A DNA stretch of 64,000 nucleotides, taken from NCBI RefSeq assembly GCF_028416575.1, contig NZ_JAMQKB010000004.1:1-64000 (forward strand). The letters are read 5' to 3'. Below, piece after piece: positions 26,746-35,477 of the stretch (its first letter is position 1; each line of letters starts with the position of its first letter). The notes under the pieces are model-generated. The model was given only the letters and a program-made list of their open reading frames with translations, did no database searches and was not told where the DNA came from. Position numbers and translations under genes: made by a program. Source of the DNA: Terrihalobacillus insolitus. Lineage in GTDB: Bacteria; Bacillota; Bacilli; Bacillales; Amphibacillaceae.

Positions 26746-27684
26746 TTGAGTGAGACAAATTTGTTGCAGCAAAAGATTCAAAAAGGTTTTATGGTTGAAC
26801 TTCCTGAAGACATGAATGGAGAATACAAAAAAGCTTTAAAACAGACTTTGACAATTGTTGGAGATACTGAGTTGTTAAGTGTGCCTCCACTTCTGACTGT
26901 ATACAATAAAGCTCCCAGCTTGAACTTAAAAATTACGGCACTTGCTGTGATGCAAGATGAAATAGGGCATGCTCATATTGCATATCGATTACTGGAGGAT
27001 CTTGGAGAGGATAAAAGTGAGCTATTATATGAAAGAGCGCCGCACAGATGGAAAAATCCTTTTGCATTTGATTTTAAATTAAATAACTGGATAGAGTTAG
27101 GTGTATTTAACGGTCTATTTGATCGAGCAGGTTATACTCTGTTGGGAGATGCTTTTGAAAACACTTCCTATGGTCCTTGGAAAAGAGCTTTAGTAAAGGT
27201 AGATAAAGAGGAACTATTTCATCTGAGAAATGGTGAAACGATCATGAAACTCGGAATGAAAAACGAAGAAACAGCTAAGCAGGTGCAGGATGCTGTTGAT
27301 TGGATGTTTCTAATGGCTCTTGAATTTTTTGGAGTTGCAGACAACTTAAAAAGTCGTTCAGCTCAAATTGATTACAAACTTAAAGGAAGAACGAACGATG
27401 AGTTGCGTCAAAAATTCATGTCAACAGCGGTACCATTTTGTGAATCAATCGGACTAAAGGTTCCAGCTCATTATGATGAAGAAAAGGATAGATTTGAAAT
27501 AGATGTACCATTTCCATGTAAATTTGATATTGAAAATAGAAAATGGCTATACGACCAACCCGACACTTGGGAAGGAGCAATTCAGCGTTTTAAAAATCGC
27601 GGTCCTGAAAACGCTGTATTTGTTCAGAGAATTCAGAAAGGTGCAAAGGAATTAGAAGAATTAAGAAATGGAGGGGAGCGTTAA
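26746..27684 (+). CDS. paaA: aryl-CoA epoxidase catalytic subunit (PaaA-like)
   Basis: The di-iron oxygenase subunit that inserts one oxygen into the ring of an aryl-CoA ester. VMQDEIGHAHIAYRLLE gives the first ExxH iron pair and KEELFHLRNGETIM the second; the C terminus FPCKFDIENRKW is PaaA-like. I use TTG 26746: GAGGTGG is eight bases upstream, whereas the in-frame ATG at 26689 has no ribosome site and overlaps the promoter's -10 box (26692-26697), so it should not be in the mRNA. That gives 312 residues, close to PaaA from other bacteria (~310). First of four tightly packed genes in the order A-D-B-C. Confidence 0.88.
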   Translation: MSETNLLQQKIQKGFMVELPEDMNGEYKKALKQTLTIVGDTELLSVPPLLTVYNKAPSLNLKITALAVMQDEIGHAHIAYRLLEDLGEDKSELLYERAPHRWKNPFAFDFKLNNWIELGVFNGLFDRAGYTLLGDAFENTSYGPWKRALVKVDKEELFHLRNGETIMKLGMKNEETAKQVQDAVDWMFLMALEFFGVADNLKSRSAQIDYKLKGRTNDELRQKFMSTAVPFCESIGLKVPAHYDEEKDRFEIDVPFPCKFDIENRKWLYDQPDTWEGAIQRFKNRGPENAVFVQRIQKGAKELEELRNGGER

Positions 27685-27686
27685 TA

Positions 27687-28013
27687 ATGCATCAGCTAAA
27701 AGAAAGCGCAACGGATCAATATTGGGGTGCATTAAGGGAAGTAATGGATCCAGAGTTTCCCATTAGTGTGGTGGACATGGGACTGATTTATGAAATTGAA
27801 AAAGAAGGCAGTACTGTACATGTGAAAATGACTTACACTTCTACTGGGTGTGCATGTATGCAATGGATTGAAAGTGATATCCGTAATAGATTACTAGATG
27901 AAGCGGATGTGGATGCAGTTGAAATAAACATAGTATGGGATCCTGCATGGACAGTGGACAATATGACTGAAGAAGGAAAGCGTAAATTAAAGCGGTGGGG
28001 AGTGAGAGCGTGA
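27687..28013 (+). CDS. paaD: PaaD-like MIP18-family maturation factor, zinc ribbon missing
   Basis: A 108-residue MIP18/DUF59 protein that helps mature the di-iron/Fe-S epoxidase. EVMDPEFPISVVDMGLIYEI and TYTSTGCACMQW (Cys55, Cys57) are the family signatures, and WDPAWTVDNMTEEGKRKLK matches PaaD. Escherichia coli PaaD is ~165 residues and ends in a Cys4 zinc ribbon; here the protein stops before it. A separate 67-residue Cys4 protein matching that ribbon is encoded at 35478, so PaaD appears split. The gene begins 2 bases after paaA and overlaps paaB by one base. Confidence 0.85.
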   Translation: MHQLKESATDQYWGALREVMDPEFPISVVDMGLIYEIEKEGSTVHVKMTYTSTGCACMQWIESDIRNRLLDEADVDAVEINIVWDPAWTVDNMTEEGKRKLKRWGVRA

Positions 28014-28240
28014 TGAATTATCAGGCTCTGAAGGATTACGATGTATTTACAAGAATTCAACGTGGTGAAAGTATTATACAAATCGGGTCTTTTAAGGCAC
28101 CTGATGACGATATTGCAACCGTTTATGCTCAAAAAATTTATGATGAACAGGACTGGGCGGAGATGCAGGTAGTACGCCGGGATCATATCATTAAAATAAA
28201 GGTTCCAGAAGGAGTGTTCGCACAGAAAGGGGTGAAGTAA
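28013..28240 (+). CDS. paaB: epoxidase subunit PaaB-like
   Basis: A 75-residue protein matching PaaB, the small subunit that bridges PaaA/PaaC in the epoxidase: YDVFTRIQRGESIIQIGSFK, DDIATVYAQKIYDEQDW and VVRRDHIIKIKVPEGVF. E. coli PaaB is ~95 residues. I start at ATG 28013, overlapping the paaD stop (TGATG) with GGGGAGTGA upstream; an in-frame GTG at 27995 would force an 18-base overlap without a site. Confidence 0.85.
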   Translation: MNYQALKDYDVFTRIQRGESIIQIGSFKAPDDDIATVYAQKIYDEQDWAEMQVVRRDHIIKIKVPEGVFAQKGVK

Positions 28241-28244
28241 AGGA

Positions 28245-28886
28245 ATGTCTGACCTAGAAAACACCATACTTATCGAATTGTTAGAAACAATTGCCGATAA
28301 CAAATTTGTAATGGGGGATCATCTCGTAGAAATCGGGATTAGTGGTCCAAATCTAGAAGCGACTTTATCATCTGTTGCGATAGCACAATCTGAGTTAGGC
28401 CACGCTAGAATTCTCTATAACTGGGTTTATGAGTTGAAAAATGGAAAAGTAAAAGGAAAAAAACCAGAAATTAAAGAACAAACTGGTAAAGCTTTTTTTA
28501 ACACTGTTAACACACAAAATTGGATATCGTTAATTGCTAACTTGTTTACAACAAATGTAACTTCAAAAATTATATTAGGGGCAATCTCAGATTCTCCTTA
28601 TTCTACTAAAATGATAACCAAAATGGTGAAGGAGCAACAGGACAATATCATTTATGCAAGAAGTTGGTGTAGACAGCTCGCAAACGATAAAGGAAGAATC
28701 CCTATTCAATTTCAAAAAGATTTCGAAAATGCTAAAAAAGAAGCGCAAGATTGGCTGCTTTCTTGGCAAAATGATGACCAGATCAGACATTTTGAAATTA
28801 TAGGTGATAAGACTAATGTTATAGAATTGTTTAATGAAGAAATAGGAAGCGTTTTCTCAGATCAAGCAACTGCTTATATAAAGTAA
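28245..28886 (+). CDS. paaC: epoxidase structural subunit PaaC-like
   Basis: A 213-residue helical protein of the PaaC family, which pairs with PaaA but is normally iron-free. It starts LENTILIELLETIADNKFVM, keeps one ExxGH helix (AQSELGHARILYNW), and where PaaA has its second ExxH it reads KEQQDNIIYARSW, so a complete di-iron site is absent. E. coli PaaC is ~248 residues. AAAGGA lies just before the ATG, 4 bases after paaB. Its presence beside PaaA and PaaB supports a true aryl-CoA epoxidase rather than a stand-alone ferritin-like protein. Confidence 0.82.
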   Translation: MSDLENTILIELLETIADNKFVMGDHLVEIGISGPNLEATLSSVAIAQSELGHARILYNWVYELKNGKVKGKKPEIKEQTGKAFFNTVNTQNWISLIANLFTTNVTSKIILGAISDSPYSTKMITKMVKEQQDNIIYARSWCRQLANDKGRIPIQFQKDFENAKKEAQDWLLSWQNDDQIRHFEIIGDKTNVIELFNEEIGSVFSDQATAYIK

Positions 28887-28964
28887 TGATATGTAACGAA
28901 CGCTCTGTCTTTATGAACAATTGAAACTATATTAAATTTTATAATTTACAAGGAGGAAATAAGT

Positions 28965-29762
28965 ATGACAGCAACTACAACAGAAAATAAAATGTTAACG
29001 GTGAAAAAGGCAGATGGAGTGGCAGAAGTCCATATTCACGTAAACAAGACGAATGCGTACGATTTGGACTACTATAGAGAATTAAATGCAGCGATTGATG
29101 ATATCCGTTTTGATCCAGATATCAAGGCAGCTATTTTAATGAGTGATATGCCAAAATTTTTCTCTGCAGGAGCGAACATTCAGTTTCTGAAGAATTCTGA
29201 TCCGAAATTTAAAACACAATTTTGCCTATTCTGTAACGAAACATTGGATAAAATAGCGCGTTCCCCACAAATATGGATTGCCTGCTTGGAAGGGCATACT
29301 GTTGGTGGAGGACTTGAAATGGCATTAGCATGCGACCTACGTTTCATGGGAGAAGAAGCGGGTAAAATCGGTTTACCAGAAATTTCCTTAGGTGTTTTGG
29401 CAGGAACAGGTGGCACTCAACGTTTAGCACGCCAAGTTGGTCATTCAAAAGCGTTGGATATGAATGTAACTGGTGAAACAATCAGCCCGCAGGAGGCTTA
29501 TGACATTAAATTGGTAGATCGTTTATATCCTCAGTCGGAAATCCGTGAACAAACACAAGCGTACGCGAAAAAAATTGCGAATAATGCTTCCTATGCAGCT
29601 GGGAATATCAAGCTTTCTATTATGAACGGAAAAGAAATGCCGTTAAACGCAGCGATCCGTTATGAAGGCGAACTGCAAAATCTATTATTCCGTTCTGACG
29701 ATGCACAAGAGGGATTACAGGCATTTCTTGATAAACGTAGCCCTGAGTGGAGTGGTAAGTAA
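28965..29762 (+). CDS. enoyl-CoA hydratase/isomerase, copy 1
   Basis: A 265-residue crotonase with a complete active site: FSAGANIQF oxyanion loop, VGGGLEMALACD (first Glu) and GLPEISLGV (second Glu), then GTGGTQRLARQVG. In this operon it could hydrate the enoyl-CoA after ring opening or act as the ring-1,2-epoxyacyl-CoA isomerase (PaaG role). Start ATG has AAGGAGGAAATAAGT upstream. A second, almost identical gene lies at 40112; their 3' halves match nearly base for base while the 5' halves differ at many silent sites. A terminator follows. Confidence 0.9.
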   Translation: MTATTTENKMLTVKKADGVAEVHIHVNKTNAYDLDYYRELNAAIDDIRFDPDIKAAILMSDMPKFFSAGANIQFLKNSDPKFKTQFCLFCNETLDKIARSPQIWIACLEGHTVGGGLEMALACDLRFMGEEAGKIGLPEISLGVLAGTGGTQRLARQVGHSKALDMNVTGETISPQEAYDIKLVDRLYPQSEIREQTQAYAKKIANNASYAAGNIKLSIMNGKEMPLNAAIRYEGELQNLLFRSDDAQEGLQAFLDKRSPEWSGK

Positions 29763-29804
29763 CGGTTATAGCAGCGGTAAATAAAAGATTATAAATAATA
29801 CTAG

Positions 29805-29838
29805 ATAGCGGTATCGTTGAATCGATATCGCTATTTTT
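29805..29838 (+). terminator. intrinsic terminator after the first epoxidase operon
   Basis: TAGCGGTATCG / CGATATCGCTA (one G-U pair), a 6-base loop and TTTTT. Confidence 0.75.
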
Positions 29839-29967
29839 AAAAATACAGTACTAATTTATAGGTTAAGATCGAATAAACACTCTCCTAAGCGAGAGTGGTA
29901 AAGGAAAAGTATGAAGAGAGAAGTCTATCGGGAATTTATTTCATTAGAGAGGTGAGGAGGACTTCTG

Positions 29968-30027
29968 ATGATAGATTTCATTTATGCCAAAATTGTGTGG
30001 TATAAAAGTAATATGCATAGGATGTGA
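29968..30027 (+). CDS. possible 19-codon leader ORF
   Basis: GAGGAGG seven bases before an ATG opens MIDFIYAKIVWYKSNMHRM, ending 6 bases before the next gene's GTG. No family match. Better placed as a candidate leader peptide or translational enhancer than as a gene. A CACTCTC/GAGAGTG hairpin (29878-29897) lies upstream. Confidence 0.3.
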   Translation: MIDFIYAKIVWYKSNMHRM

Positions 30028-30033
30028 TATAGC

Positions 30034-30945
30034 GTGGAAAAAAACATGTCATTGAATGAAGCGATTAGAGTATTGGTTGAAGATGGAGATACGGTTGTGA
30101 TGGGTGCTTGTCATGAACCGATTATTCCTTTTGCTGCTGCTCATGAAATAATAAGACAAAAAAAGCAACATTTAACACTGGTTGGAACAATATCAGACAT
30201 TATGGTTGATATGATGATCGGTGCTGGAGTTGTAAAAAAGGTCATCATTGCATGGGTCGGTAATGTCAGTGGTGGATTGGGTAATAATTACCGTAGAGCA
30301 GTTGAGAAAAGCATACCCCATCCTCTTGAAGTCGAAGATCATAGTAACTTTTCAATTGGACTTTCCGTATTAGCAGGTGCGATGGGGGTTCCATTTTTGC
30401 CTACGAAATCTCTTTTAGGAACAGATCTATTGAAAAGTAATCCCCGTATTGAAATAAATACGTACCAAGACGAGAAATTGGCCTATGTTCCAGCATTAAC
30501 ACCTAATGTAGCTATTATTGGCGTACAGCGGGCAGACATTTATGGTAACTCCCATTTGTGGGGGAATACAGGAATCGCAATGGAGGCAGCAATGGCTAGT
30601 AAAAAAGTTATTTTATTAGCAGAAGAAATAGTGAGTAAGGAGGTAATACTTAGTGATCCGAACAGGGTACTTGTTCCCAGTTACAAGGTTACAGCTGTAG
30701 TTCACTGTCCAGGATTTAATCATCCGTCTCCTTTTCAAGGCTTTTATCAAAGAGATCACGAATTTTTCCATCAGTACCATAAAGAGACAAAGACAGAGGA
30801 AGGCTTTGGGGAATGGCTCAATGACTGGGTTTTGTCTCTGTCCAATCATGAACAGTACTTGGATAAACTAGGCAGAAATCGCTTAGAACAACTTAAGATT
30901 AAGGAAAAGCAATTGGCTGCACCAGTAAATTATGCTGATAAATAA
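30034..30945 (+). CDS. CoA-transferase-family subunit A (GctA/IpdA-like)
   Basis: A 303-residue glutaconate-CoA-transferase-type subunit A: VMGACHEPIIPFAAAHEIIR, then HLTLVGTISDIMVDMMIGAG, GNVSGGLGNNYRRAVE and ADIYGNSHLWG. In the relative IpdAB, subunit A holds the working Glu and the enzyme opens a ring instead of moving CoA. Here EVEDHS (Glu99/Glu101) is a candidate. GTG start (30034) with AGGATGTG upstream; an in-frame ATG is four codons in. Subunit B follows after 17 bases. Ring-opening C-C hydrolase versus CoA-transferase is unresolved. Confidence 0.78.
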   Translation: MEKNMSLNEAIRVLVEDGDTVVMGACHEPIIPFAAAHEIIRQKKQHLTLVGTISDIMVDMMIGAGVVKKVIIAWVGNVSGGLGNNYRRAVEKSIPHPLEVEDHSNFSIGLSVLAGAMGVPFLPTKSLLGTDLLKSNPRIEINTYQDEKLAYVPALTPNVAIIGVQRADIYGNSHLWGNTGIAMEAAMASKKVILLAEEIVSKEVILSDPNRVLVPSYKVTAVVHCPGFNHPSPFQGFYQRDHEFFHQYHKETKTEEGFGEWLNDWVLSLSNHEQYLDKLGRNRLEQLKIKEKQLAAPVNYADK

Positions 30946-30962
30946 ATGGATGAAAGGAATGT

Positions 30963-31733
30963 GTGGCTTTGAATTATACAACTTCTGAATTAATGGTCGT
31001 TGCCGCTGCAAGAGAAATTGCCGATCATGAAGTGATTGAAGTCGGAACGCGTCTTCCGATTCTAGCTTTCACTGTTGCCAAACGTACACACGCCCCAAAT
31101 GCTGTCGGTTTTTATGATTGTGGCATTGTCAGAGACACGTCAGTGGAAGATATGCTTTTTACAATGGGGGACACCCCTAATCTAAAAGGAGCGCAGTGGT
31201 GTACCTCTACCAATAATTTAATGTATTTAATGCAGAAAGGAGATGTAGATGCTGGGTTTTTAGGGGGGGCGGAAATCGATAAATTTGGCAATATTAATAC
31301 TTCCTATATTGGTGGTATCGAGGAACCAAAGGTGAAGTTGCCAGGGAGTGGAGGAGCAGCGGATATTGCCGCTTTATCTAAGAGACTTCTTGTCATCATG
31401 AATCATGAAAAAAGAAGATTAAAAGAAAAAGTCGATTATGTTACAACGCCAGGATATGGAGATGGAGGAAACTGGAGAGAAGAACAGGGATTACCAAGGG
31501 GTGGTATTGGAACATTGATCACAACACTTGGAACTTTAAAACCCAACATGGAAACGAAAGAGTTGGAACTATATTCAATTTATCCAGGAGTATCGATCGA
31601 AGAGATTCATGAAAATACGGGCTGGGAATTAAAACATTCTAAATACTTAAAAGAAACAGAACCTCCATTGAAAGAAGAATTAGATGTGATTCGATCAATT
31701 GATAAAGAAGGATTTTGGACAGGGAATAATTAG
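30963..31733 (+). CDS. CoA-transferase-family subunit B (GctB/IpdB-like), catalytic Glu replaced
   Basis: The 256-residue partner of the preceding gene. EVGTRLPILAFTVAKRTHAP and GDVDAGFLGGAEIDKFGNI are typical of glutaconate CoA-transferase B. At the spot where transferases have Glu in an E-x-G motif (SENG in the pair at 12550), this protein has FYDCG with Asp52. Loss of the Glu nucleophile is the mark of IpdB-type hydrolases that cleave an alicyclic ring thioester. GTG start with AAAGGA upstream. It may therefore open the ring of the epoxidised/hydrated aryl-CoA. The reaction is inference; the substitution is visible. Confidence 0.78.
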   Translation: MALNYTTSELMVVAAAREIADHEVIEVGTRLPILAFTVAKRTHAPNAVGFYDCGIVRDTSVEDMLFTMGDTPNLKGAQWCTSTNNLMYLMQKGDVDAGFLGGAEIDKFGNINTSYIGGIEEPKVKLPGSGGAADIAALSKRLLVIMNHEKRRLKEKVDYVTTPGYGDGGNWREEQGLPRGGIGTLITTLGTLKPNMETKELELYSIYPGVSIEEIHENTGWELKHSKYLKETEPPLKEELDVIRSIDKEGFWTGNN

Positions 31734-31749
31734 CGTTAGGGGTGTATGA

Positions 31750-32199
31750 ATGAGAAAGAACAGTATTAATTTAAGGATAAATTGGGGAGATACCGATAAA
31801 GCAGGTATTGTTTATTACCCTAACTTTTTTAAATGGTTTGACATTGCCGGACATCAGTTTTTTCGAGACTGTAACTTATCACCTACGTATTTAGAAAAAG
31901 AGTATAACATTATAGTGCCTCTTCTAGATGCACGTTGTACCTTTGAAAATGCCTTACTATATGATGATATCATTACCATTCACACAGAGGTAGCAGAAAT
32001 AAACAGAAAGACAATTAAACTGAACCACGAAATTGAAAGAAACGACATGCGAATGGGCTATGGGTATGAATTAAGAGGATGGGTAAAACAATCTCATGAC
32101 AAAATAAAGGCGGTGCCAATTCCTGAAAATATAAGGAATATACTTAGTGAAAATAAACATACTGTCGATGATGGAAAGGGACCAAGATTAAATGCATAA
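31750..32199 (+). CDS. YbgC/4-hydroxybenzoyl-CoA-thioesterase-like hotdog protein
   Basis: A 149-residue hotdog-fold thioesterase. NWGDTDKAGIVYYPNFFKWF holds the catalytic Asp motif (DxDxxGIVYYPNY) of the 4-hydroxybenzoyl-CoA thioesterase/YbgC group. It would release CoA from aryl- or acyl-CoA esters, perhaps as an overflow valve or editing step for this pathway. AGGGGTG precedes the ATG; it starts 16 bases after subunit B. Confidence 0.85.
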   Translation: MRKNSINLRINWGDTDKAGIVYYPNFFKWFDIAGHQFFRDCNLSPTYLEKEYNIIVPLLDARCTFENALLYDDIITIHTEVAEINRKTIKLNHEIERNDMRMGYGYELRGWVKQSHDKIKAVPIPENIRNILSENKHTVDDGKGPRLNA

Positions 32200-32278
32200 A
32201 AAAATAAGTATCAATTATGAAAAAAATAGAGGATGTGATAAGATGGTTTTACAACTTTAGAACGGACGGTGAAAAACC

Positions 32279-33157
32279 ATGAAGCCTAGATCGCTAATGT
32301 TTACATTATATGGTGAATATATCCAACATTATGGGGACGAAGTGTGGGTCGGGAGCCTGATCCAATTAATGAATAGATTTGGAGTATCGGAGTCTTCTGT
32401 CCGCGGTGCAATTTTTCGTATGGTGAAACAAAATTATTTAAAAGCTAGAAAAGTTAAAAATAAAAGCTATTATTCACTGACGGAAGAAGGGAAAAGAAAT
32501 ATCAAGGATGGGGTTCGAAGAGTGTATAGCCCCCGTAATTACGTATGGGATAAAAAATGGAGAATATTGACCTATTCCTTTCCAGAAGAAAAGCGAGAAT
32601 TGAGAAATCAAATAAGAACGGAACTAAATTGGATGGGGTTTGGTCTTATTACGAATAGTACTTGGATAAGTCCGAAGCCGATCGAAAAGCAAATCATAAA
32701 TTTGATTGATGCGTATGAGTTGGAGGATTACATTACACTATTTAGCTCCTCTGATATAGTCTCTCATTCTATCGAACACATTATTAATAAAGGGTGGGAT
32801 CTTAAAGACGTATCAGATCAGTACAATGTATTTATTGAAAAATATACTCCAATCCAAGAAGAATTGAGAGAAAAGGCTTTTAATAATACTCTAACAGATG
32901 AACAATGTTATATAGAAAGAACAGCTCTCGTGCATGAATACAGGAAATTTTTATTCAGAGATCCAGGATTTCCATTGGAATTGGTGCCTTCTTATTGGGC
33001 AGGAACAAGGGCTTACGAGCTTTTTGGGGAAATCCATCAATTATTGGCATTACCTGCTGTTCGTTTTTTTGAGTCTGTCTTTCAATCCCCTCCTGATAGG
33101 GATATAACACTGGATCGTCATACCGCAACTAATCCCTTTCAGAGTGTTTTTTCTTGA
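32279..33157 (+). CDS. paaX: PaaX-family transcription regulator
   Basis: A 292-residue regulator of the PaaX family, which in E. coli represses phenylacetate genes until phenylacetyl-CoA binds. Residues ~1-85 hold the winged helix (SLIQLMNRFGVSESSVRGAI, FRMVKQNYL), the middle part (WDKKWRILTYSFPEEKRELR, NQIRTELNWMGFG) is the conserved core and the end carries the PaaX C-terminal domain. It is within the cluster it should control. The matched ATCGTTATTA repeats at 26497 and 26634 are candidate operators. The inducer is likely the aryl-CoA formed by the ligase at 41175. Confidence 0.88.
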   Translation: MKPRSLMFTLYGEYIQHYGDEVWVGSLIQLMNRFGVSESSVRGAIFRMVKQNYLKARKVKNKSYYSLTEEGKRNIKDGVRRVYSPRNYVWDKKWRILTYSFPEEKRELRNQIRTELNWMGFGLITNSTWISPKPIEKQIINLIDAYELEDYITLFSSSDIVSHSIEHIINKGWDLKDVSDQYNVFIEKYTPIQEELREKAFNNTLTDEQCYIERTALVHEYRKFLFRDPGFPLELVPSYWAGTRAYELFGEIHQLLALPAVRFFESVFQSPPDRDITLDRHTATNPFQSVFS

Positions 33158-33276
33158 TGAATGCGGCGCAAAGTCTGATTTAAGCTATTATTCTTAATAT
33201 TAGTGATCAAAAATCCACTCGTTTTGAAACTTTAATACCTTTAATGCGGAATTTATGGTAACGGAAAGGTGATATT

Positions 33277-34053
33277 ATGGAAAATGTAATGCTTGAAATA
33301 AAAAATAATATAGCTTGTCTTACCATTAATAGACAGGAACAATTAAATACGTTTAACTATGAGGTGCTTACTGAATTAGAGACAGCATTAGACGATATAA
33401 AACTAAATAAGGAAGTGAGGGTGGTTATTGTTACTGGCGCAGGCGAAAAAGCATTCAGTGCCGGTGCAGATTTAAAAGAAAGAAGGACACTAACAGAAAA
33501 GCAAGTCAGAAGAAATGTCAACAAGATTAGAGATGTTTTCCTTACGTTAGAAGAACTGCCTCAACCATCCATTGCAGCCATCAATGGCTATGCGCTAGGA
33601 GGGGGCTTCGAATTGGCTCTGGCATGCGATTTTCGGATCGCTGTTGATGATGCTACATTAGGCCTCCCTGAAGTGAGCTGGGCTATTGTTCCTGGGGCAG
33701 GCGGTACACAGCGGCTTCCTAGATTGATTGGCATTTCAAAAGCAAAAGAATGGATTTTGACTGCTAGAAAGGTTAAAGCACAAGAAGCGGTTCTTATGGG
33801 AGCTGTTAATAAATCTGTTCCAAGGGAAAAACTATGGGAAGAAGTGAATGCGCTTGCATACGAAATGATGAATAACGCACCTCTTGCTGTAGCACAAGCA
33901 AAATATGCCATGAATAATGGCTCAAACACGGATATTTATTCGGGTTTAAAAATAGAATCCCAAGCATATGAACGAATTATTCCTACTAAAGATAGAATAG
34001 AAGCATTAGAGGCTTTTAAAGAGAAAAGAAAACCACAATTTAGAGGTGAATGA
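33277..34053 (+). CDS. enoyl-CoA hydratase
   Basis: A 258-residue crotonase with every standard element: FSAGADLKE oxyanion loop, LGGGFELALACD (first Glu), GLPEVSWAIVPGAGGTQRLP (second Glu), and the C-terminal AFKEKRKPQFRG. It can hydrate 2,3-enoyl-CoA after ring opening (PaaF role). AACGGAAAGGTGATATT precedes the ATG. It is followed closely by a metallo-beta-lactamase-fold gene and lies between the PaaX regulator and the beta-oxidation genes. It is distinct from the duplicated crotonase pair at 28965/40112. Confidence 0.9.
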   Translation: MENVMLEIKNNIACLTINRQEQLNTFNYEVLTELETALDDIKLNKEVRVVIVTGAGEKAFSAGADLKERRTLTEKQVRRNVNKIRDVFLTLEELPQPSIAAINGYALGGGFELALACDFRIAVDDATLGLPEVSWAIVPGAGGTQRLPRLIGISKAKEWILTARKVKAQEAVLMGAVNKSVPREKLWEEVNALAYEMMNNAPLAVAQAKYAMNNGSNTDIYSGLKIESQAYERIIPTKDRIEALEAFKEKRKPQFRGE

Positions 34054-34096
34054 TTTCTATAGAGGATGCACTTATAACAATATAAGGAGGTTGAAT

Positions 34097-35062
34097 ATGA
34101 ATATAAAACGTTTGAATGATAAAGTTTACCGCGTTGGTATTCCTGTGCCATTTCCTATGAAATATGTATATTGTTACTTGATGGAAAATGAATTTGGTTA
34201 CACGTTAATAGATACTGGTTTTCATTACAAAAAAGCAGTAGAAGCGTGGGAAGAGACATTTGAAGAACTACAAGTTGATACGAATCGGATCCATACAATC
34301 TTCCTAACACATTTTCATCCCGATCATTCTGGCCTTGCAGGTTGGATGCAGCAGAGGACAGGTGCTAGGGTGTGGATGAGTAGTGATGATTTGGAAATGT
34401 TTCAACTTGCTTTTAAAGATAATGGCGTTCAGAAGGAAAATGTTGAAAAACTCATTTATGACCATGGTGTACCAGCTAAACTTCGAGATGAAATTCAAAC
34501 AAATCTACAAAAAATGAGCAAACATGTTCAACCTTTTGTGGATATAAATCCTATCACAGAAAAAGAATGCAAGTTGGATGATAGGACATGGGAAATTATT
34601 CAAACCCCTGGACACAGTAAGGGTCATCTTTGCTTTTACCAAAAAGAAGAAAAGATCTTAATAGCTGGTGATATGATACTTGATCCTATTACTCCTAATA
34701 TTAGCCTTTGGCCTGGAGGAAGTGAGTATCCATTACATGATTATTTTAACTCATTAGAAAAATTAATGGATTATTCCGTAGAACAGGTATGGCCTGGCCA
34801 TGGGGATATTATTTATCATGTTACGGAAAGAATAGAAGAGTTAATGCACCACCATTATAGTCGACTTGATAAAATATCTTCTTTAGCAACTAGTAAATCC
34901 ACGTTTGAAATTGCCGACGCACTCTTTGCCGGACGACAACTAAATGCCCATCAGTGGCGGTTTGCGATTTCAGAAACGCTCGCACACTTAGAATATTTGG
35001 CTGACGAGCGTAAAATATCCCGAATACAGTCGACTCCTATTTTGTATGCGAATTCCCTATAG
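34097..35062 (+). CDS. metallo-beta-lactamase-fold hydrolase
   Basis: A 321-residue MBL-fold enzyme. THFHPDHSGL (His72, His74, Asp76, His77) is the dinuclear metal motif, TPGHSKGHL supplies the next His and AGDMILDP the bridging Asp, with a C-terminal GHGD. A shared layout with the enzyme at 43006 suggests related roles, perhaps thioester or lactone hydrolysis in the pathway. I use the ATG at 34097 because AAGGAGG lies 7 bases upstream; the longer frame from 34046 overlaps the previous gene. Substrate unknown. Confidence 0.8.
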   Translation: MNIKRLNDKVYRVGIPVPFPMKYVYCYLMENEFGYTLIDTGFHYKKAVEAWEETFEELQVDTNRIHTIFLTHFHPDHSGLAGWMQQRTGARVWMSSDDLEMFQLAFKDNGVQKENVEKLIYDHGVPAKLRDEIQTNLQKMSKHVQPFVDINPITEKECKLDDRTWEIIQTPGHSKGHLCFYQKEEKILIAGDMILDPITPNISLWPGGSEYPLHDYFNSLEKLMDYSVEQVWPGHGDIIYHVTERIEELMHHHYSRLDKISSLATSKSTFEIADALFAGRQLNAHQWRFAISETLAHLEYLADERKISRIQSTPILYANSL

Positions 35063-35184
35063 TGTGTGTTCAAAACTCCGATGGTTTTTCAGATTATTAG
35101 ACTACCATTAATGATAACAGACTAAAGTCATTTTGAACTTTATTCCTGTTATAGAGGTTATAAAAAATACTGTTACGAAGTTTT

Positions 35185-35230
35185 AAAACCATTGTTCCAC
35201 TCCTTCTAGGAAGTGGAACAATGGTTTTTT
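35185..35230. terminator. strong bidirectional-looking terminator
   Basis: AAAACCATTGTTCCACT / AGTGGAACAATGGTTTT with a short loop, followed by TTTTTTG. The surrounding 35063-35346 has no supported gene; GTGTGTTCAAAACTCC at 35066 is a weak relic of the repeat family's left end. Confidence 0.8.
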
Positions 35231-35346
35231 GTAGTATAACATTGATAAGTTGTGAAAAATTACTTGGACGGAACTAAATCCAATAAAGGTTCATTGTAAA
35301 ATTAAATGCAACAAATAATACAAAAGAAAAAAATATCTATTTTTCA

Positions 35347-35376
35347 TTGACATTAAAAGCGGCGTTGGTTTATTAT
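35347..35376 (+). promoter_or_regulatory. sigma-A promoter of the beta-oxidation operon
   Basis: TTGACA (35347) and TATTAT (35371), 18 bases apart, followed by AT-rich sequence and a 100-base leader to the next gene. Confidence 0.5.
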
Positions 35377-35477
35377 ATATAATATACGAAAGTTAATAAA
35401 ACGTAATGTAATTATGATGCGTTTATAGATTTATAGCAAACCTATATAACTATTACTTTGAAAAGAGGAGGGTTTAG

